The notes beneath the pieces are model-generated. The model was not told the DNA's origin and ran no database searches. It worked only from the letters and a program-made list of their open reading frames with translations. This document shows positions 1 through 6,637 of a stretch of DNA of 12,400 nt, in pieces. Position numbers and translations under genes: made by a program. Location: contig DATIKM010000180.1 in the NCBI GenBank assembly GCA_035477595.1, positions 1 to 12,400 of the forward strand, in the 5' to 3' direction. Each line of letters opens with the position of its first letter. Position 1 is the first letter of the stretch. The stretch comes from DATIKM01 sp035477595 (GTDB lineage Bacteria > Armatimonadota > Chthonomonadetes > Chthonomonadales > CAJBBX01).

Positions 1-1167
1 GACCGCATCATTGCCGGCCACGGTCGCCTGCAGGCCGCCCTGGCGCTCGGCATGTCCGAGGTGCCCGTCATCATCCTCGCTGGCCTCACCGACGCCCAAC
101 GGCGCGCGCTGATCCTGGCCGACAACAAGATCGCGCTGAACTCCGGGTGGGACCTGAAGTTGCTCACCGAGGAGCTGGCCGACCTCAAGCTCGACGGCTA
201 CGACCTCACGCTCACCGGCTTCTCGCTCGAGGAAATCGACGCCATGACGCCCGTCGTGGTGGACGAGCGCGATCCCGACGATGCGCCCGACCTGCCGGCT
301 GAGCCGAAAACCAAACCCGGCGACGTCTACGTGCTCGGGCCTCATCGCCTGGTGTGCGGCGACTCCACCAGCATGGAGAACATCGACCGCCTCATGCAGG
401 GCGCTCTTGCCGATGTGTGCTGGACCGATCCGCCCTACAACGTGGCGTATGAAACCAAGGCCGGCAAGATCGCCAATGATGACTTGGATGACGGTGAGTT
501 CCGCGACTTCCTGTCCGGCGCCTATGGCTGCGCCTTCGCGGTGATGAAGCCTGGCGCTGCGATTTATGTGGCCCATGCCGACACCGAGGGACTGAACTTC
601 CGCGCCACCTTCCGCGCTGCCGGCTTCAAGCTCTCGGGCTGCCTCATCTGGCGCAAGGATTCGCTGGTGCTTGGCCGCTCGGACTACCAGTGGCAGCACG
701 AGCCCATCCTCTACGGGTGGAAGCCTGGCTCTCGTCACCGTTGGTATGGTGGCCGCAAGCTCACGACCGTGATCGACCTCGACCAGGAGCGCATGCCCTT
801 CAAGCGGCGCGACGATGGCAAGTACGAAATCCGCCTCGGCGACACGGTGATGGTCATCGACGGCGCGGCCACCATCGAGGAGCTGGTGCCTTCGGTCATC
901 AACGAGCCAAAACCGAAGCGCTCCGATGGCCATCCCACCATGAAGCCCGTGGCCCTGATCGAGCGCATGCTGCGCAACTCTGCACGTCCCGGCGATATCG
1001 TTCTGGACCTGTTCGGCGGCTCTGGCTCGACGCTCATGGCGGCTGAACGCCTGGGCATGTGCGCTCGCCTGTCCGAGCTGGACCCTGGCTATTGCGACGT
1101 GATCGTGGGGCGCTGGGAGTCCTACACGGGTCGCAAGGCGGTGCTGGAGGTGTCCGATGGCGACTGA
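1..1167 (+). CDS. ParB-like nuclease domain / beta-class DNA methyltransferase fusion (5' end missing)
   Basis: The reading frame is already open at base 1, so the true start lies outside the window; 388 residues are visible. Visible residues 1-80 (RIIAGHGRLQAA, then the LADNKIALNSGWD stretch) match the end of a ParB/sulfiredoxin-type domain. The rest is an amino-group DNA methyltransferase with the catalytic DPPY motif at residues 143-146, HPTMKP at 311-316 and the SAM-binding FGGSGS at 338-343. Catalytic motif before SAM motif is the beta-class order, which includes N6-adenine and N4-cytosine enzymes. Such ParB-methylase fusions are common in prophages just upstream of the terminase. It probably methylates phage DNA, perhaps as protection from host restriction; the target sequence cannot be read from the protein. 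The first ATG in view (52) lies inside the domain and is not the start. The end overlaps the small terminase gene by 11 bases. Confidence 0.9.
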   Translation, partial: DRIIAGHGRLQAALALGMSEVPVIILAGLTDAQRRALILADNKIALNSGWDLKLLTEELADLKLDGYDLTLTGFSLEEIDAMTPVVVDERDPDDAPDLPAEPKTKPGDVYVLGPHRLVCGDSTSMENIDRLMQGALADVCWTDPPYNVAYETKAGKIANDDLDDGEFRDFLSGAYGCAFAVMKPGAAIYVAHADTEGLNFRATFRAAGFKLSGCLIWRKDSLVLGRSDYQWQHEPILYGWKPGSRHRWYGGRKLTTVIDLDQERMPFKRRDDGKYEIRLGDTVMVIDGAATIEELVPSVINEPKPKRSDGHPTMKPVALIERMLRNSARPGDIVLDLFGGSGSTLMAAERLGMCARLSELDPGYCDVIVGRWESYTGRKAVLEVSDGD

Positions 1168-1594
1168 AAAACCCATGCAAAAAAAGCATAACCGTGGCGG
1201 AGCCCGTCCTGGCGCTGGCCGGCCGGCGTTTGTGCCCACGGCTGACGAGCGCAAAAAGGTCGAGACCCTGTCCGGCTACGGCCTGCCGATCGACCAGATC
1301 GCGGTGCTGGTGCGGGACGGCATCAGCGTGGACACCTTGCGCGCTCATTTCGAGGCAGAGTTGAAATCCGGCAAGGCCAAGGCCAACGGCCAGATCGCGC
1401 AGACCCTGTTCCAGAAAGCCATGTCCGGCGACACGACCGCGGCGATCTGGTGGACCAAGAGCCAGATGCGCTGGTCCGAGCGGCATGAAGTCACCGGCGC
1501 CGACGGCGGCCCAATCAAGACCGAGAACAGCACCACCGTGGTGTTGGAGCCTGCCGAGGCCTACAAGCGGCTGCTCGGGGGCTCTGGTGGCTGA
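1157..1594 (+). CDS. terS: Terminase small subunit
   Basis: 145 residues. It is likely the DNA-recognition part of the packaging motor, which binds the packaging site on concatemeric phage DNA and brings in the large subunit. The N-terminus is basic with the HNRGGARPGAGRP motif (residues 11-23), typical of phage small terminases. A predicted helix-turn-helix region follows (about 28-65, from TADERKKVETL through GLPIDQIAVLV). The middle is helical and the C-terminus polar, as expected for the oligomerisation and large-subunit-binding parts. The ATG at 1157 is supported by GGAGG at 1146-1150, six bases upstream; a second ATG at 1175 has no comparable site. The gene overlaps the methyltransferase gene by 11 bases and the large terminase start by 8, so the three are probably translationally coupled. 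Assignment rests on motif style, size and position rather than a catalytic signature. Confidence 0.85.
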   Translation: MATEKPMQKKHNRGGARPGAGRPAFVPTADERKKVETLSGYGLPIDQIAVLVRDGISVDTLRAHFEAELKSGKAKANGQIAQTLFQKAMSGDTTAAIWWTKSQMRWSERHEVTGADGGPIKTENSTTVVLEPAEAYKRLLGGSGG

Positions 1595-3089
1595 CTTCGA
1601 TTGGAAGCACCCGGACTATGCTCCGGTGTTCACCGACCGAATCGAGCGGCTCAAGCGCCTACGCTCTGACCCAGCCATCCTGCCCGGCCTCAAGGCGTTC
1701 TACGCCGATCACCCCGTCGAGTTCATCACCGACTGGGGCATGACATTCGATCCCCGCAACGTCGAGCGCGGGTTCGAGGCGGTCACGCCGTTCCTGCTGT
1801 TCCCCAAGCAGGCGGAGTTCGTGCGCTGGGTGGTGGATCGCTGGCTTGGCCGCGAGGATGGCCTCGTCGAGAAGTCCCGCGACATGGGCGCATCCTGGTT
1901 GTGCGTGGCGATCGCCTGCTGGATGTGGCTGTTCAAGCCTGGCACCGTGATCGGCTTCGGCTCGCGCAAGGAGGAGTACGTCGACAAGCTCGGCGACCCG
2001 AAGTCCCTGTTCTGGAAGGTCCGCCAGTTCATCGCCTTGCTGCCGGTAGAGTTCCAGCCCCAGGGCTACACCGAGCGGGTGCATGCGCCGTCCATGCGGA
2101 TCCTGAATCCGGAGAACGGCGCGACGATCGTGGGTGAGTCCGGCGACAACATCGGCCGTGGCAACCGCACCAGCGTCTACTTCGTGGACGAGGCTGCGTT
2201 CCTTGAGAGGCCCGAGCAGGTCGATGCCGCCTTATCCCAGACCTCCAACTGCAAGCTGCACGTATCCACACCCAACGGCGCGGGCAATCCGTTCTACCGC
2301 AAGCGGCACTCTGGCCGCATTCCGGTGTTCGTGTTCGACTGGCGCGACGACCCGCGCAAGGACCAGGCCTGGTACGAGAAGCAGAAGGCCACGCTCGACC
2401 CTGTCATCGTGGCGCAGGAAATCGACCGCGACTACACCGCGTCGGTCACCAACGCCTTCATCCCCGGCGACATCGTCACCGCCTGCATGGGCAAGGGCCC
2501 AGCTGATGTGCGCGCGGTCGGCCCGCTGCAGGTCGGCGTGGACGTGGCGCGCTTCGGCGACGACAAGTCCGTGATCACCTTCCGGCAGGGCAGGGCGGTG
2601 TTCCAGCAGATCGTGTTCGGCCAGTGCGACGTGGTCGACGTGGCCGGGCGCGTGAAGGACGCGGTCAATGGCTGGGGCGGCAAGGTGTCCCAGATCGCGG
2701 TCGACTCGATCGGCATCGGGGCTGGCGTGGCCGACATGCTGCGCCGCGACTTCCCCAGGGGCATCGTGGTCGACGTGAACTCGTCCTTGCGTTTGTCCGA
2801 CGGCCAGAACTACAACCTGCGCGCCCGGATGTGGCGCGACATGCGGGAATACCTCAAGAACGGGGCCGTGCTGCCCAATGATCCCGAGCTCGCCACCGAG
2901 TTGTCGGCGCTGCAGTACGAGTATCGCGGCGGTGAACTCCTGCTCGAATCCAAGGACGACGCCAAGCGGCGCGGCGTGAAGTCTCCAGACCGTGCGGACA
3001 GCCTGGCTTTGACCTTTGCGTATCCTGTGCGAGAATTCGGGTCAGGGCTTCAGGAACGAGCCCAAGTCGACTACGCAATTTTTTCGTGA
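1587..3089 (+). CDS. terL: Terminase large subunit (ATPase/nuclease)
   Basis: 500 residues from the proposed GTG start. It is the packaging motor: an N-terminal ATPase drives DNA into the procapsid and a C-terminal RNase H-like nuclease cuts genome units. A degenerate Walker A (EKSRDMGASW, near residues 95-104) resembles the K-x-R-x-x-G-x-S variant seen in many terminases. Walker B with the catalytic glutamate is VYFVDEAAF (about 197-205). The nuclease aspartates are probably in VGVDVARFGDD (about 316), IAVDSIGIG (about 371) and SPDRADSLAL (about 466). The frame is open upstream to an ATG at 1485, but those 34 residues are Pro/Arg/Trp-rich shadow translation of the small-terminase gene. The GTG at 1587 overlaps its stop region by 8 bases, has GGGG shortly upstream, and yields a sensible MADFDWKHPDYAP start. 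Length is normal for the family. Confidence 0.93.
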   Translation: MADFDWKHPDYAPVFTDRIERLKRLRSDPAILPGLKAFYADHPVEFITDWGMTFDPRNVERGFEAVTPFLLFPKQAEFVRWVVDRWLGREDGLVEKSRDMGASWLCVAIACWMWLFKPGTVIGFGSRKEEYVDKLGDPKSLFWKVRQFIALLPVEFQPQGYTERVHAPSMRILNPENGATIVGESGDNIGRGNRTSVYFVDEAAFLERPEQVDAALSQTSNCKLHVSTPNGAGNPFYRKRHSGRIPVFVFDWRDDPRKDQAWYEKQKATLDPVIVAQEIDRDYTASVTNAFIPGDIVTACMGKGPADVRAVGPLQVGVDVARFGDDKSVITFRQGRAVFQQIVFGQCDVVDVAGRVKDAVNGWGGKVSQIAVDSIGIGAGVADMLRRDFPRGIVVDVNSSLRLSDGQNYNLRARMWRDMREYLKNGAVLPNDPELATELSALQYEYRGGELLLESKDDAKRRGVKSPDRADSLALTFAYPVREFGSGLQERAQVDYAIFS

Positions 3090-3097
3090 GGTGCCCC

Positions 3098-3310
3098 ATG
3101 TCTGGAATCTTCTCCAAGCCCGAGATGCCGCCGCCGCCCCGGCCGATCGAAATGCCGAGGGCTCCAACGGTTGATCAAACAACAGTTGAACGTGATCGCG
3201 CGGACATGATGCGCCGGCGTCGCGGGCGTGCTGCCACCGTGCTGACCGGCGGCGACACTGGCGGCGTGGCCGCTGGCTCTGTGGCCACCAAGACCCTGCT
3301 CGGGCAGTAA
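3098..3310 (+). CDS. Small conserved phage protein between terminase and portal genes
   Basis: 70 residues, starting MSGIFSKPEMPPPPRP. The proline-rich start is followed by a charged segment (TTVERDRADMMRRRRGRAA) and a Gly/Ala/Thr-rich end finishing KTLLGQ. The pattern of a basic RRGRA block, then TVLTG, then a terminal LLG is one I associate with small phage proteins of unknown function next to podovirus portal genes; this is from memory and not checked. No catalytic motif, signal peptide or membrane segment is visible. The start is placed at the ATG at 3098, with GAGGTG at 3088-3093 overlapping the terminase stop; an in-frame ATG at 3086 would overlap the terminase. The portal gene starts 12 bases after its stop, so it belongs to the packaging operon. 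A minor virion or head-assembly role is plausible from position only. Confidence 0.7.
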   Translation: MSGIFSKPEMPPPPRPIEMPRAPTVDQTTVERDRADMMRRRRGRAATVLTGGDTGGVAAGSVATKTLLGQ

Positions 3311-3322
3311 TCGGAGAACGAC

Positions 3323-4981
3323 ATGGCGGACTCGCGCGCGACCGACATCCTCGACAAGCACGAGCGCATGCGCCAGCAGCGCGTCTACTTCGAGAAGGTG
3401 TGGCAGGACATCGCCGACCGCATCATCCCGCGCAAGGCCGACTTCAAGCGCCAGCGAGGCAAGATCAACGAGCCCAAGGGCGAACGGCGCACGGAAAAGA
3501 TTTTCGATGCCGCGCCAGCGCTCGCGCTCGACCGCTTCGCTGCGGCCATGCACTCGCTGGTCACGCCTCGCAACCAGCAATGGCACAGCCTGCGCCCGAT
3601 GCAGCCGGCCCTGGCCGAGGACGACGAGGTCAAGGGCTACCTGGAGGAGGTCAACAAGATTCTGTTCTCCGCCCGGTACTCCGCGAACTTCGACAACCAG
3701 GTGCACGAGTGCTACTTCGATAGCGGCGCCTTCGGCAACATGGCCATGTTCATCGGCGACCGGCTCGGCCGCAGCCTGTACTACCGCACGGTGCCGATCG
3801 ACCAGTTGTTCTTCATGGAGAACGAGTACGGCCAGGTCGACCTCGTGCACCGTGAGTTCCCCATGACCGCGCGTCAGGCGGCGCAGAAGTTCGGCCTCGA
3901 CCGTCTGCCCATGCCCATCAAGGACGCAGCCGAGAAGCGGCCCGAGCAGGAGTTCTGGTTCGTGCATTGCGTCAAGCCGCGCGAGGACGCGGATGTGTCG
4001 CGCAAGGACTACCGTGGCATGGCCTTCGCGTCCTACTTCATCGCGGTGGATTCGCGCGAGATCGTGGGGGAGGGCGGCTATCGCTCGTTCCCCTATGCGG
4101 TGTCGCGCTATGCCGTGACCTCGGGCGAGGTCTATGGCCGTGGTCCCGCGCAGCTCATCCTGCCCGACGTGATGATGCTCAACGAGATGAACCGCACGAC
4201 CATCCAGGCCGCGCAGCTCGCGGTGCTGCCGCCGCTCTTGGCCCATCGTGACGGCATCCTCGACGCCATCCGCATGACGCCTGCTGCCATCAACTATGGC
4301 GGCGTGGACGACAACGGCCGGCAGATGATCCAGCCGCTCACCACCGGCAGCCGTCCCGAGATCGGGCTGGAGCTCATGGACCAGAAGAGGGCGCTCATCA
4401 ACGACGCCTTCTGGAACACGCTCTTTCAGATTCTGGTGGACACGCCCAGCATGACGGCGACCGAGGCGATGCTGCGCGCGCAGGAGAAGGGTGCGCTGCT
4501 GGCGCCGACCGCCTCGCGCATCGAGGCCGAGTTCCTGTCGCCGATGGTCGAGCGCGAGATCGACATCTTGGCCGCCGCCGGCGTGCTGCCGCCGATGCCA
4601 GACGCGCTGATGGAGGCTGGCGGCCTGTTCGAGGTCGAGTACACCTCTCCGCTGGAGCGGGCCCGCCGTGCCGAGGAGGGTGTGTCGATCCTGCGCACGT
4701 TCGAGCAGCTGGCGCCGTTGGCGCAGATCGCTGGGCCCACGGTGTTCAAACGGTTCAACTTCGATGAGGCAGCAAAGGTGCTGGCCGACGTCAACGGCGT
4801 GCCGGCGAAGATTATGTACTCCGACGAGGAGATGGAGGAGATCAACGCGCAGGAGGCGCAGCAGGCCGAGCTGGCGTCTATCCTGCAGGCTGCGCCCGTG
4901 GCCGCCTCCGCCGCCAAGGACTTGGCCGGGGCCCAGGCTCTGGCCAACGCCTCGCCGAATGAAATGATGTCCGCCGCATGA
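3323..4981 (+). CDS. Portal protein (podovirus head-to-tail connector)
   Basis: 552 residues, close to the 535 or so of T7 gp8. It forms the dodecameric ring at one capsid vertex through which the terminase pumps DNA and to which the tail attaches. The N-terminus (RATDILDKHERMRQQRVYFEKVWQDIADRIIP) and the following FDAAPALALDRFAAAMHSLVTPRNQQWHSL stretch are characteristic of the head-tail connector family. The middle alternates hydrophobic and aromatic segments (wing and stem). The segment DTPSMTATEAMLRAQEK (about residues 372-388), with a long helix before and after, is the usual conserved block near the tunnel and crown. The C-terminal 60 residues are Glu/Ala-rich (EEMEEINAQEAQQAEL). The ATG at 3323 has GGAGA at 3313-3317. 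The gene follows the 70-residue protein by 12 bases and is followed after 10 bases by the Bbp19-like gene. Confidence 0.93.
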   Translation: MADSRATDILDKHERMRQQRVYFEKVWQDIADRIIPRKADFKRQRGKINEPKGERRTEKIFDAAPALALDRFAAAMHSLVTPRNQQWHSLRPMQPALAEDDEVKGYLEEVNKILFSARYSANFDNQVHECYFDSGAFGNMAMFIGDRLGRSLYYRTVPIDQLFFMENEYGQVDLVHREFPMTARQAAQKFGLDRLPMPIKDAAEKRPEQEFWFVHCVKPREDADVSRKDYRGMAFASYFIAVDSREIVGEGGYRSFPYAVSRYAVTSGEVYGRGPAQLILPDVMMLNEMNRTTIQAAQLAVLPPLLAHRDGILDAIRMTPAAINYGGVDDNGRQMIQPLTTGSRPEIGLELMDQKRALINDAFWNTLFQILVDTPSMTATEAMLRAQEKGALLAPTASRIEAEFLSPMVEREIDILAAAGVLPPMPDALMEAGGLFEVEYTSPLERARRAEEGVSILRTFEQLAPLAQIAGPTVFKRFNFDEAAKVLADVNGVPAKIMYSDEEMEEINAQEAQQAELASILQAAPVAASAAKDLAGAQALANASPNEMMSAA

Positions 4982-4991
4982 GGTCTGCCGC

Positions 4992-5258
4992 ATGATCGAC
5001 CTGTTCGAGCGGTTCTGGAACCGGCGCAACCACTACCGCGCCGTGTTCCGCTCGGAATCCGGCACCCGCGTGCTCGCCGACCTGCGCGAGTTCTGCCGTG
5101 CCGACACGTCCTGCGTGGTCGTGGCGAAGGATGGCAAGATCGACACGCATGCGACGGTATTAGCAGAGGGGAGACGAGAGGTATTTTTGCGTATAATAGA
5201 GACGCTAAACCTTTCGGATGAACAACTGCTAAAGCTCCGTGAAATCGACGACGCGTAA
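4992..5258 (+). CDS. Bbp19-like small phage protein (chimeric 3' end)
   Basis: 88 residues. It resembles the Bbp19-like family of short proteins found between portal and scaffold genes in BPP-1-type phages. Shared features are an aromatic/basic start (LFERFWNRRNHYRAVF), a VLADLREFC segment and the C-terminal EGRREVFLRIIETLNL segment. Function is unknown to me; position suggests a head-assembly role. The ATG at 4992 has GAGGT at 4980-4984, which overlaps the portal stop. The base composition is odd: bases 4992-5156 are about 66% GC with almost all codons ending in G or C. Bases 5157-5258 drop to about 45% GC and use rare-type codons such as TTA, AGA, ATA, CTA and GTA, yet encode the conserved C-terminal motif without a frame break. 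The last 20 bases overlap the start of the homing endonuclease gene. Confidence 0.75.
   Translation: MIDLFERFWNRRNHYRAVFRSESGTRVLADLREFCRADTSCVVVAKDGKIDTHATVLAEGRREVFLRIIETLNLSDEQLLKLREIDDA
5157..5258 (+). other. Low-GC tract at the 3' end of the Bbp19-like gene (probable co-conversion or recoded segment)
   Basis: By hand count this 102-base stretch is 46/102 GC (45%), and 15 of its 34 codons end in G or C. The preceding 165 bases of the same gene are 109/165 (66%), with 51 of 55 codons ending in G or C. The switch is sharp, near base 5157, and the stretch runs straight into the homing endonuclease gene. The reading frame and the conserved protein motif are kept. The simplest reading is that this DNA came in with the endonuclease gene from a more AT-rich relative, which would also change the endonuclease's own target site. 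Confidence 0.6.
5192..5197 (+). promoter_or_regulatory. Possible -10 element for the homing endonuclease gene
   Basis: A perfect TATAAT lies inside the low-GC end of the Bbp19-like gene, 42 bases before the GTG start at 5239. It is preceded by TGCG, which is one base off the extended -10 spacing. No good -35 is present: the 17- and 18-base-spaced hexamers match poorly. It could give the endonuclease gene its own weak transcription, or be a by-product of local AT content. Confidence 0.3.
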
Positions 5259-5934
5259 CAACACTCACAGGTACTATGTGTACATCTACCGGGACCCAAG
5301 GCCGGAGAAAAACATGCAGCCGATCTACGTCGGTAAGGGTTGGGGGCGTCGCGCTTGGCAGCACTGGGAGAAAGGCTGCGCACACAACCAACTGTTCCAG
5401 CGCAAACTGGACAAAATCCGAGCCGCTGAACTCATGCCTAGCGTGACCATCATAAACACCACAAGCGAGGATGTGGCCTTGGATGTCGAGCGCGGATTGA
5501 TCGCCATGTATGGGCGCATCAACATTCGGACTGGAACTCTGTGCAACCTCACGGCAGGCGGTGATGGTTATGCTGTCGGAAGTTTGCCTGACGAGCACAA
5601 GCGAAAGATCGCAGACTCGATCCGTGGCCGCGTCCGATCGGATGAGCATCGCAAGAATCTGTCTGTGGCCCTGTCGGGCAAGAAGCACACGCCGGAGACG
5701 ATAGAGAAACTCAAGGTGCTGGCGGCTGCAAAGGCCGCTGATCCAGAATTTCGACAGCGCCTCTCGTCCAAGTTGAAAGGCAGAGCCCTGTCGGATGACT
5801 TGGCTGAGCAGCGACGTGATTTTTTAAGGCAGATGAACTCATCGCCAGAACGACGAGCACAAGTTTCCGCGCAAATGAAAGCGCGCCATGCGGCCCGTAA
5901 GGCCGCGCAACTGAAGGAGATCTCTGATGCCTAA
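5239..5934 (+). CDS. Free-standing GIY-YIG homing endonuclease with NUMOD3 motifs
   Basis: 231 residues from a GTG start; a stop at 5230-5232 leaves this GTG as the only reasonable start, and its ribosome binding site is weak. The GIY-YIG nuclease domain spans residues 12-110: YYVYIY (12-17), IYVGKG (29-34), the GRRAWQH arginine region (36-42), the metal-binding glutamate in VERGL (E84) and the asparagine in LCNLTAGGDG (N103). Two NUMOD3-type DNA-binding repeats follow, centred on DEHKRKIADSIRGR and DEHRKNLSVALSGKKHTPE (about 118-153), then a basic helical tail. Such enzymes cut an allele lacking the gene and spread by repair. It overlaps the Bbp19-like gene by 20 bases and the scaffold gene by 8, so it is squeezed into the head operon without breaking either. 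Its base composition is lower in GC than the neighbours, consistent with recent arrival. Confidence 0.9.
   Translation: MKSTTRNNTHRYYVYIYRDPRPEKNMQPIYVGKGWGRRAWQHWEKGCAHNQLFQRKLDKIRAAELMPSVTIINTTSEDVALDVERGLIAMYGRINIRTGTLCNLTAGGDGYAVGSLPDEHKRKIADSIRGRVRSDEHRKNLSVALSGKKHTPETIEKLKVLAAAKAADPEFRQRLSSKLKGRALSDDLAEQRRDFLRQMNSSPERRAQVSAQMKARHAARKAAQLKEISDA
5890..5906 (+). other. Hairpin near the end of the homing endonuclease gene
   Basis: A perfect inverted repeat, GCGGCC / GGCCGC, with a five-base loop. It lies eight bases before the scaffold ribosome binding site. There is no T-run, so it is not an intrinsic terminator. It may slow translation or be chance in GC-rich DNA. Confidence 0.35.
5914..5920 (+). 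promoter_or_regulatory. Ribosome binding site of the scaffold gene
   Basis: AAGGAGA lies six bases before the ATG at 5927, one of the strongest ribosome binding sites in the window. It is inside the last codons of the homing endonuclease gene. This suggests the endonuclease frame runs into the original leader of the scaffold gene, and it fixes the scaffold start. Confidence 0.75.
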
Positions 5935-6637
5935 TGCCCTGACCGCTTTGTCCGGCGACGCTGCCGCGACCCCACCCGCTGCCGCGCCGGCTCCTGCCGC
6001 TGCTGCTGCGCCCGCTGCGCCTGCTGCAGCTCCTGCCGCGCCCGCTGCCGGCGACCCTTCTGCCGCTGCCGCCGAGTTTTCGGTGAAGCTGCCGCCCAAG
6101 GACGCGAGCCCCGAGCAGTGGGCCGAGTTCTACAAGGCTGTCGGCGCGCCCGATACGCCCGAGGCCTACCAGCTGCCTGTGCCCGAGGGCCAGGACACCG
6201 GCTTCGCCAAGACGGCGGCCACCTGGTTCAAGGAGGCCGGCTTGCTGCCCCAGCAGGCGCAGGCGCTGGCGTCCAAGTGGAACGAGTTCTCGCAGGCCCA
6301 GGCTGCAGCCCAGCAGCAGGCCGAGGCGCAGCGCATCGCGCAGCTCGACCAGCAGAACAAGGTGCAGGAGGCCGCGCTCAAGAACGAATGGGGCCAGAGC
6401 CACGACGCGAACATGGAGCTGGCGCGCCGCGCCGTGCGCCAGTTCATCCCGTCCGAGAAGGCTCCCGACGTGATCTCCGCGCTGGAGGACCGCCTGGGCT
6501 ATGCCGAGACCATCAAGCTCCTGCACTCCATCGGCAAGGGCTTGGGCGAGCACGACGCGCCTGGCTTGGGCCGCGCGCCTTCGCCTGGCCGCAAGTCGGC
6601 GGCTGAGATTCTGTACGGCGGTTCTTCCGGTGGCTGA
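5927..6637 (+). CDS. Scaffolding protein
   Basis: 236 residues. It probably guides assembly of coat protein into the procapsid and leaves, or is lost, before DNA entry. The N-terminus up to about residue 50 is almost entirely Ala and Pro with few other residues. Residues 53-85 (KLPPKDASPEQWAEFYKAVGAPDTPEAYQLPVPEG, read as two short motifs) contain the G-x-P-x-T-P-x-x-Y-x-L-P pattern usual in podovirus scaffold proteins. Then comes a Gln/Ala-rich helical, probably coiled-coil, stretch (about 105-160) and a C-terminus ending KSAAEILYGG, a style of tail that often contacts coat protein. The start is set by AAGGAGA at 5914-5920. The stop overlaps the next gene by one base (TGATG). The major capsid gene is the next large gene, as expected. 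Sequence identity in this family is low, so the call leans on pattern and position. Confidence 0.8.
   Translation: MPNALTALSGDAAATPPAAAPAPAAAAAPAAPAAAPAAPAAGDPSAAAAEFSVKLPPKDASPEQWAEFYKAVGAPDTPEAYQLPVPEGQDTGFAKTAATWFKEAGLLPQQAQALASKWNEFSQAQAAAQQQAEAQRIAQLDQQNKVQEAALKNEWGQSHDANMELARRAVRQFIPSEKAPDVISALEDRLGYAETIKLLHSIGKGLGEHDAPGLGRAPSPGRKSAAEILYGGSSGG
5958..6076 (+). repeat. Ala/Pro low-complexity coding tract
   Basis: Bases run through repeated GCC, GCT, GCG, CCC and CCT codons with few interruptions, encoding the Ala/Pro-rich N-terminus of the scaffold protein. It is a low-complexity coding tract, not a tandem array with a fixed unit. Such tracts change length easily by slippage. Confidence 0.6.

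Noticed and set aside
1175..1189. ATGC-AAAAAAA-GCAT with an in-frame A AAA AAG slippery heptamer at the start of the small terminase gene
   Set aside because: A -1 shift here reaches a TAA within two codons and would give only a stub of about ten residues; no strong downstream stem is evident. The direct frame gives a full, sensible protein.
1485..1586. Longer start for the large terminase at ATG 1485
   Set aside because: The extra 34 residues are an out-of-frame reading of the small terminase gene with low-complexity composition; the GTG at 1587 gives the usual short overlap.
4973..4995. Direct repeat GCCGCATGA around the portal stop and next start
   Set aside because: Nine bases in GC-rich coding ends, probably chance or a minor slippage duplication with no visible role.
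3071..5029. A 652-codon open frame on the - strand across the portal gene
   Set aside because: It mirrors the portal gene, is rich in Arg, His, Gly and Leu as expected from an antisense GC-rich reading, has no recognisable domain, and the + strand protein is clearly a portal.
4426..5688. A 420-codon - strand frame over the portal end, Bbp19-like gene and endonuclease
   Set aside because: It crosses three well-supported + strand genes and its composition is shadow-like.
5958..6076. Repeat-rich tract considered as a CRISPR or tandem array
   Set aside because: No fixed repeat unit or spacers; it is an Ala/Pro coding tract in the scaffold gene.
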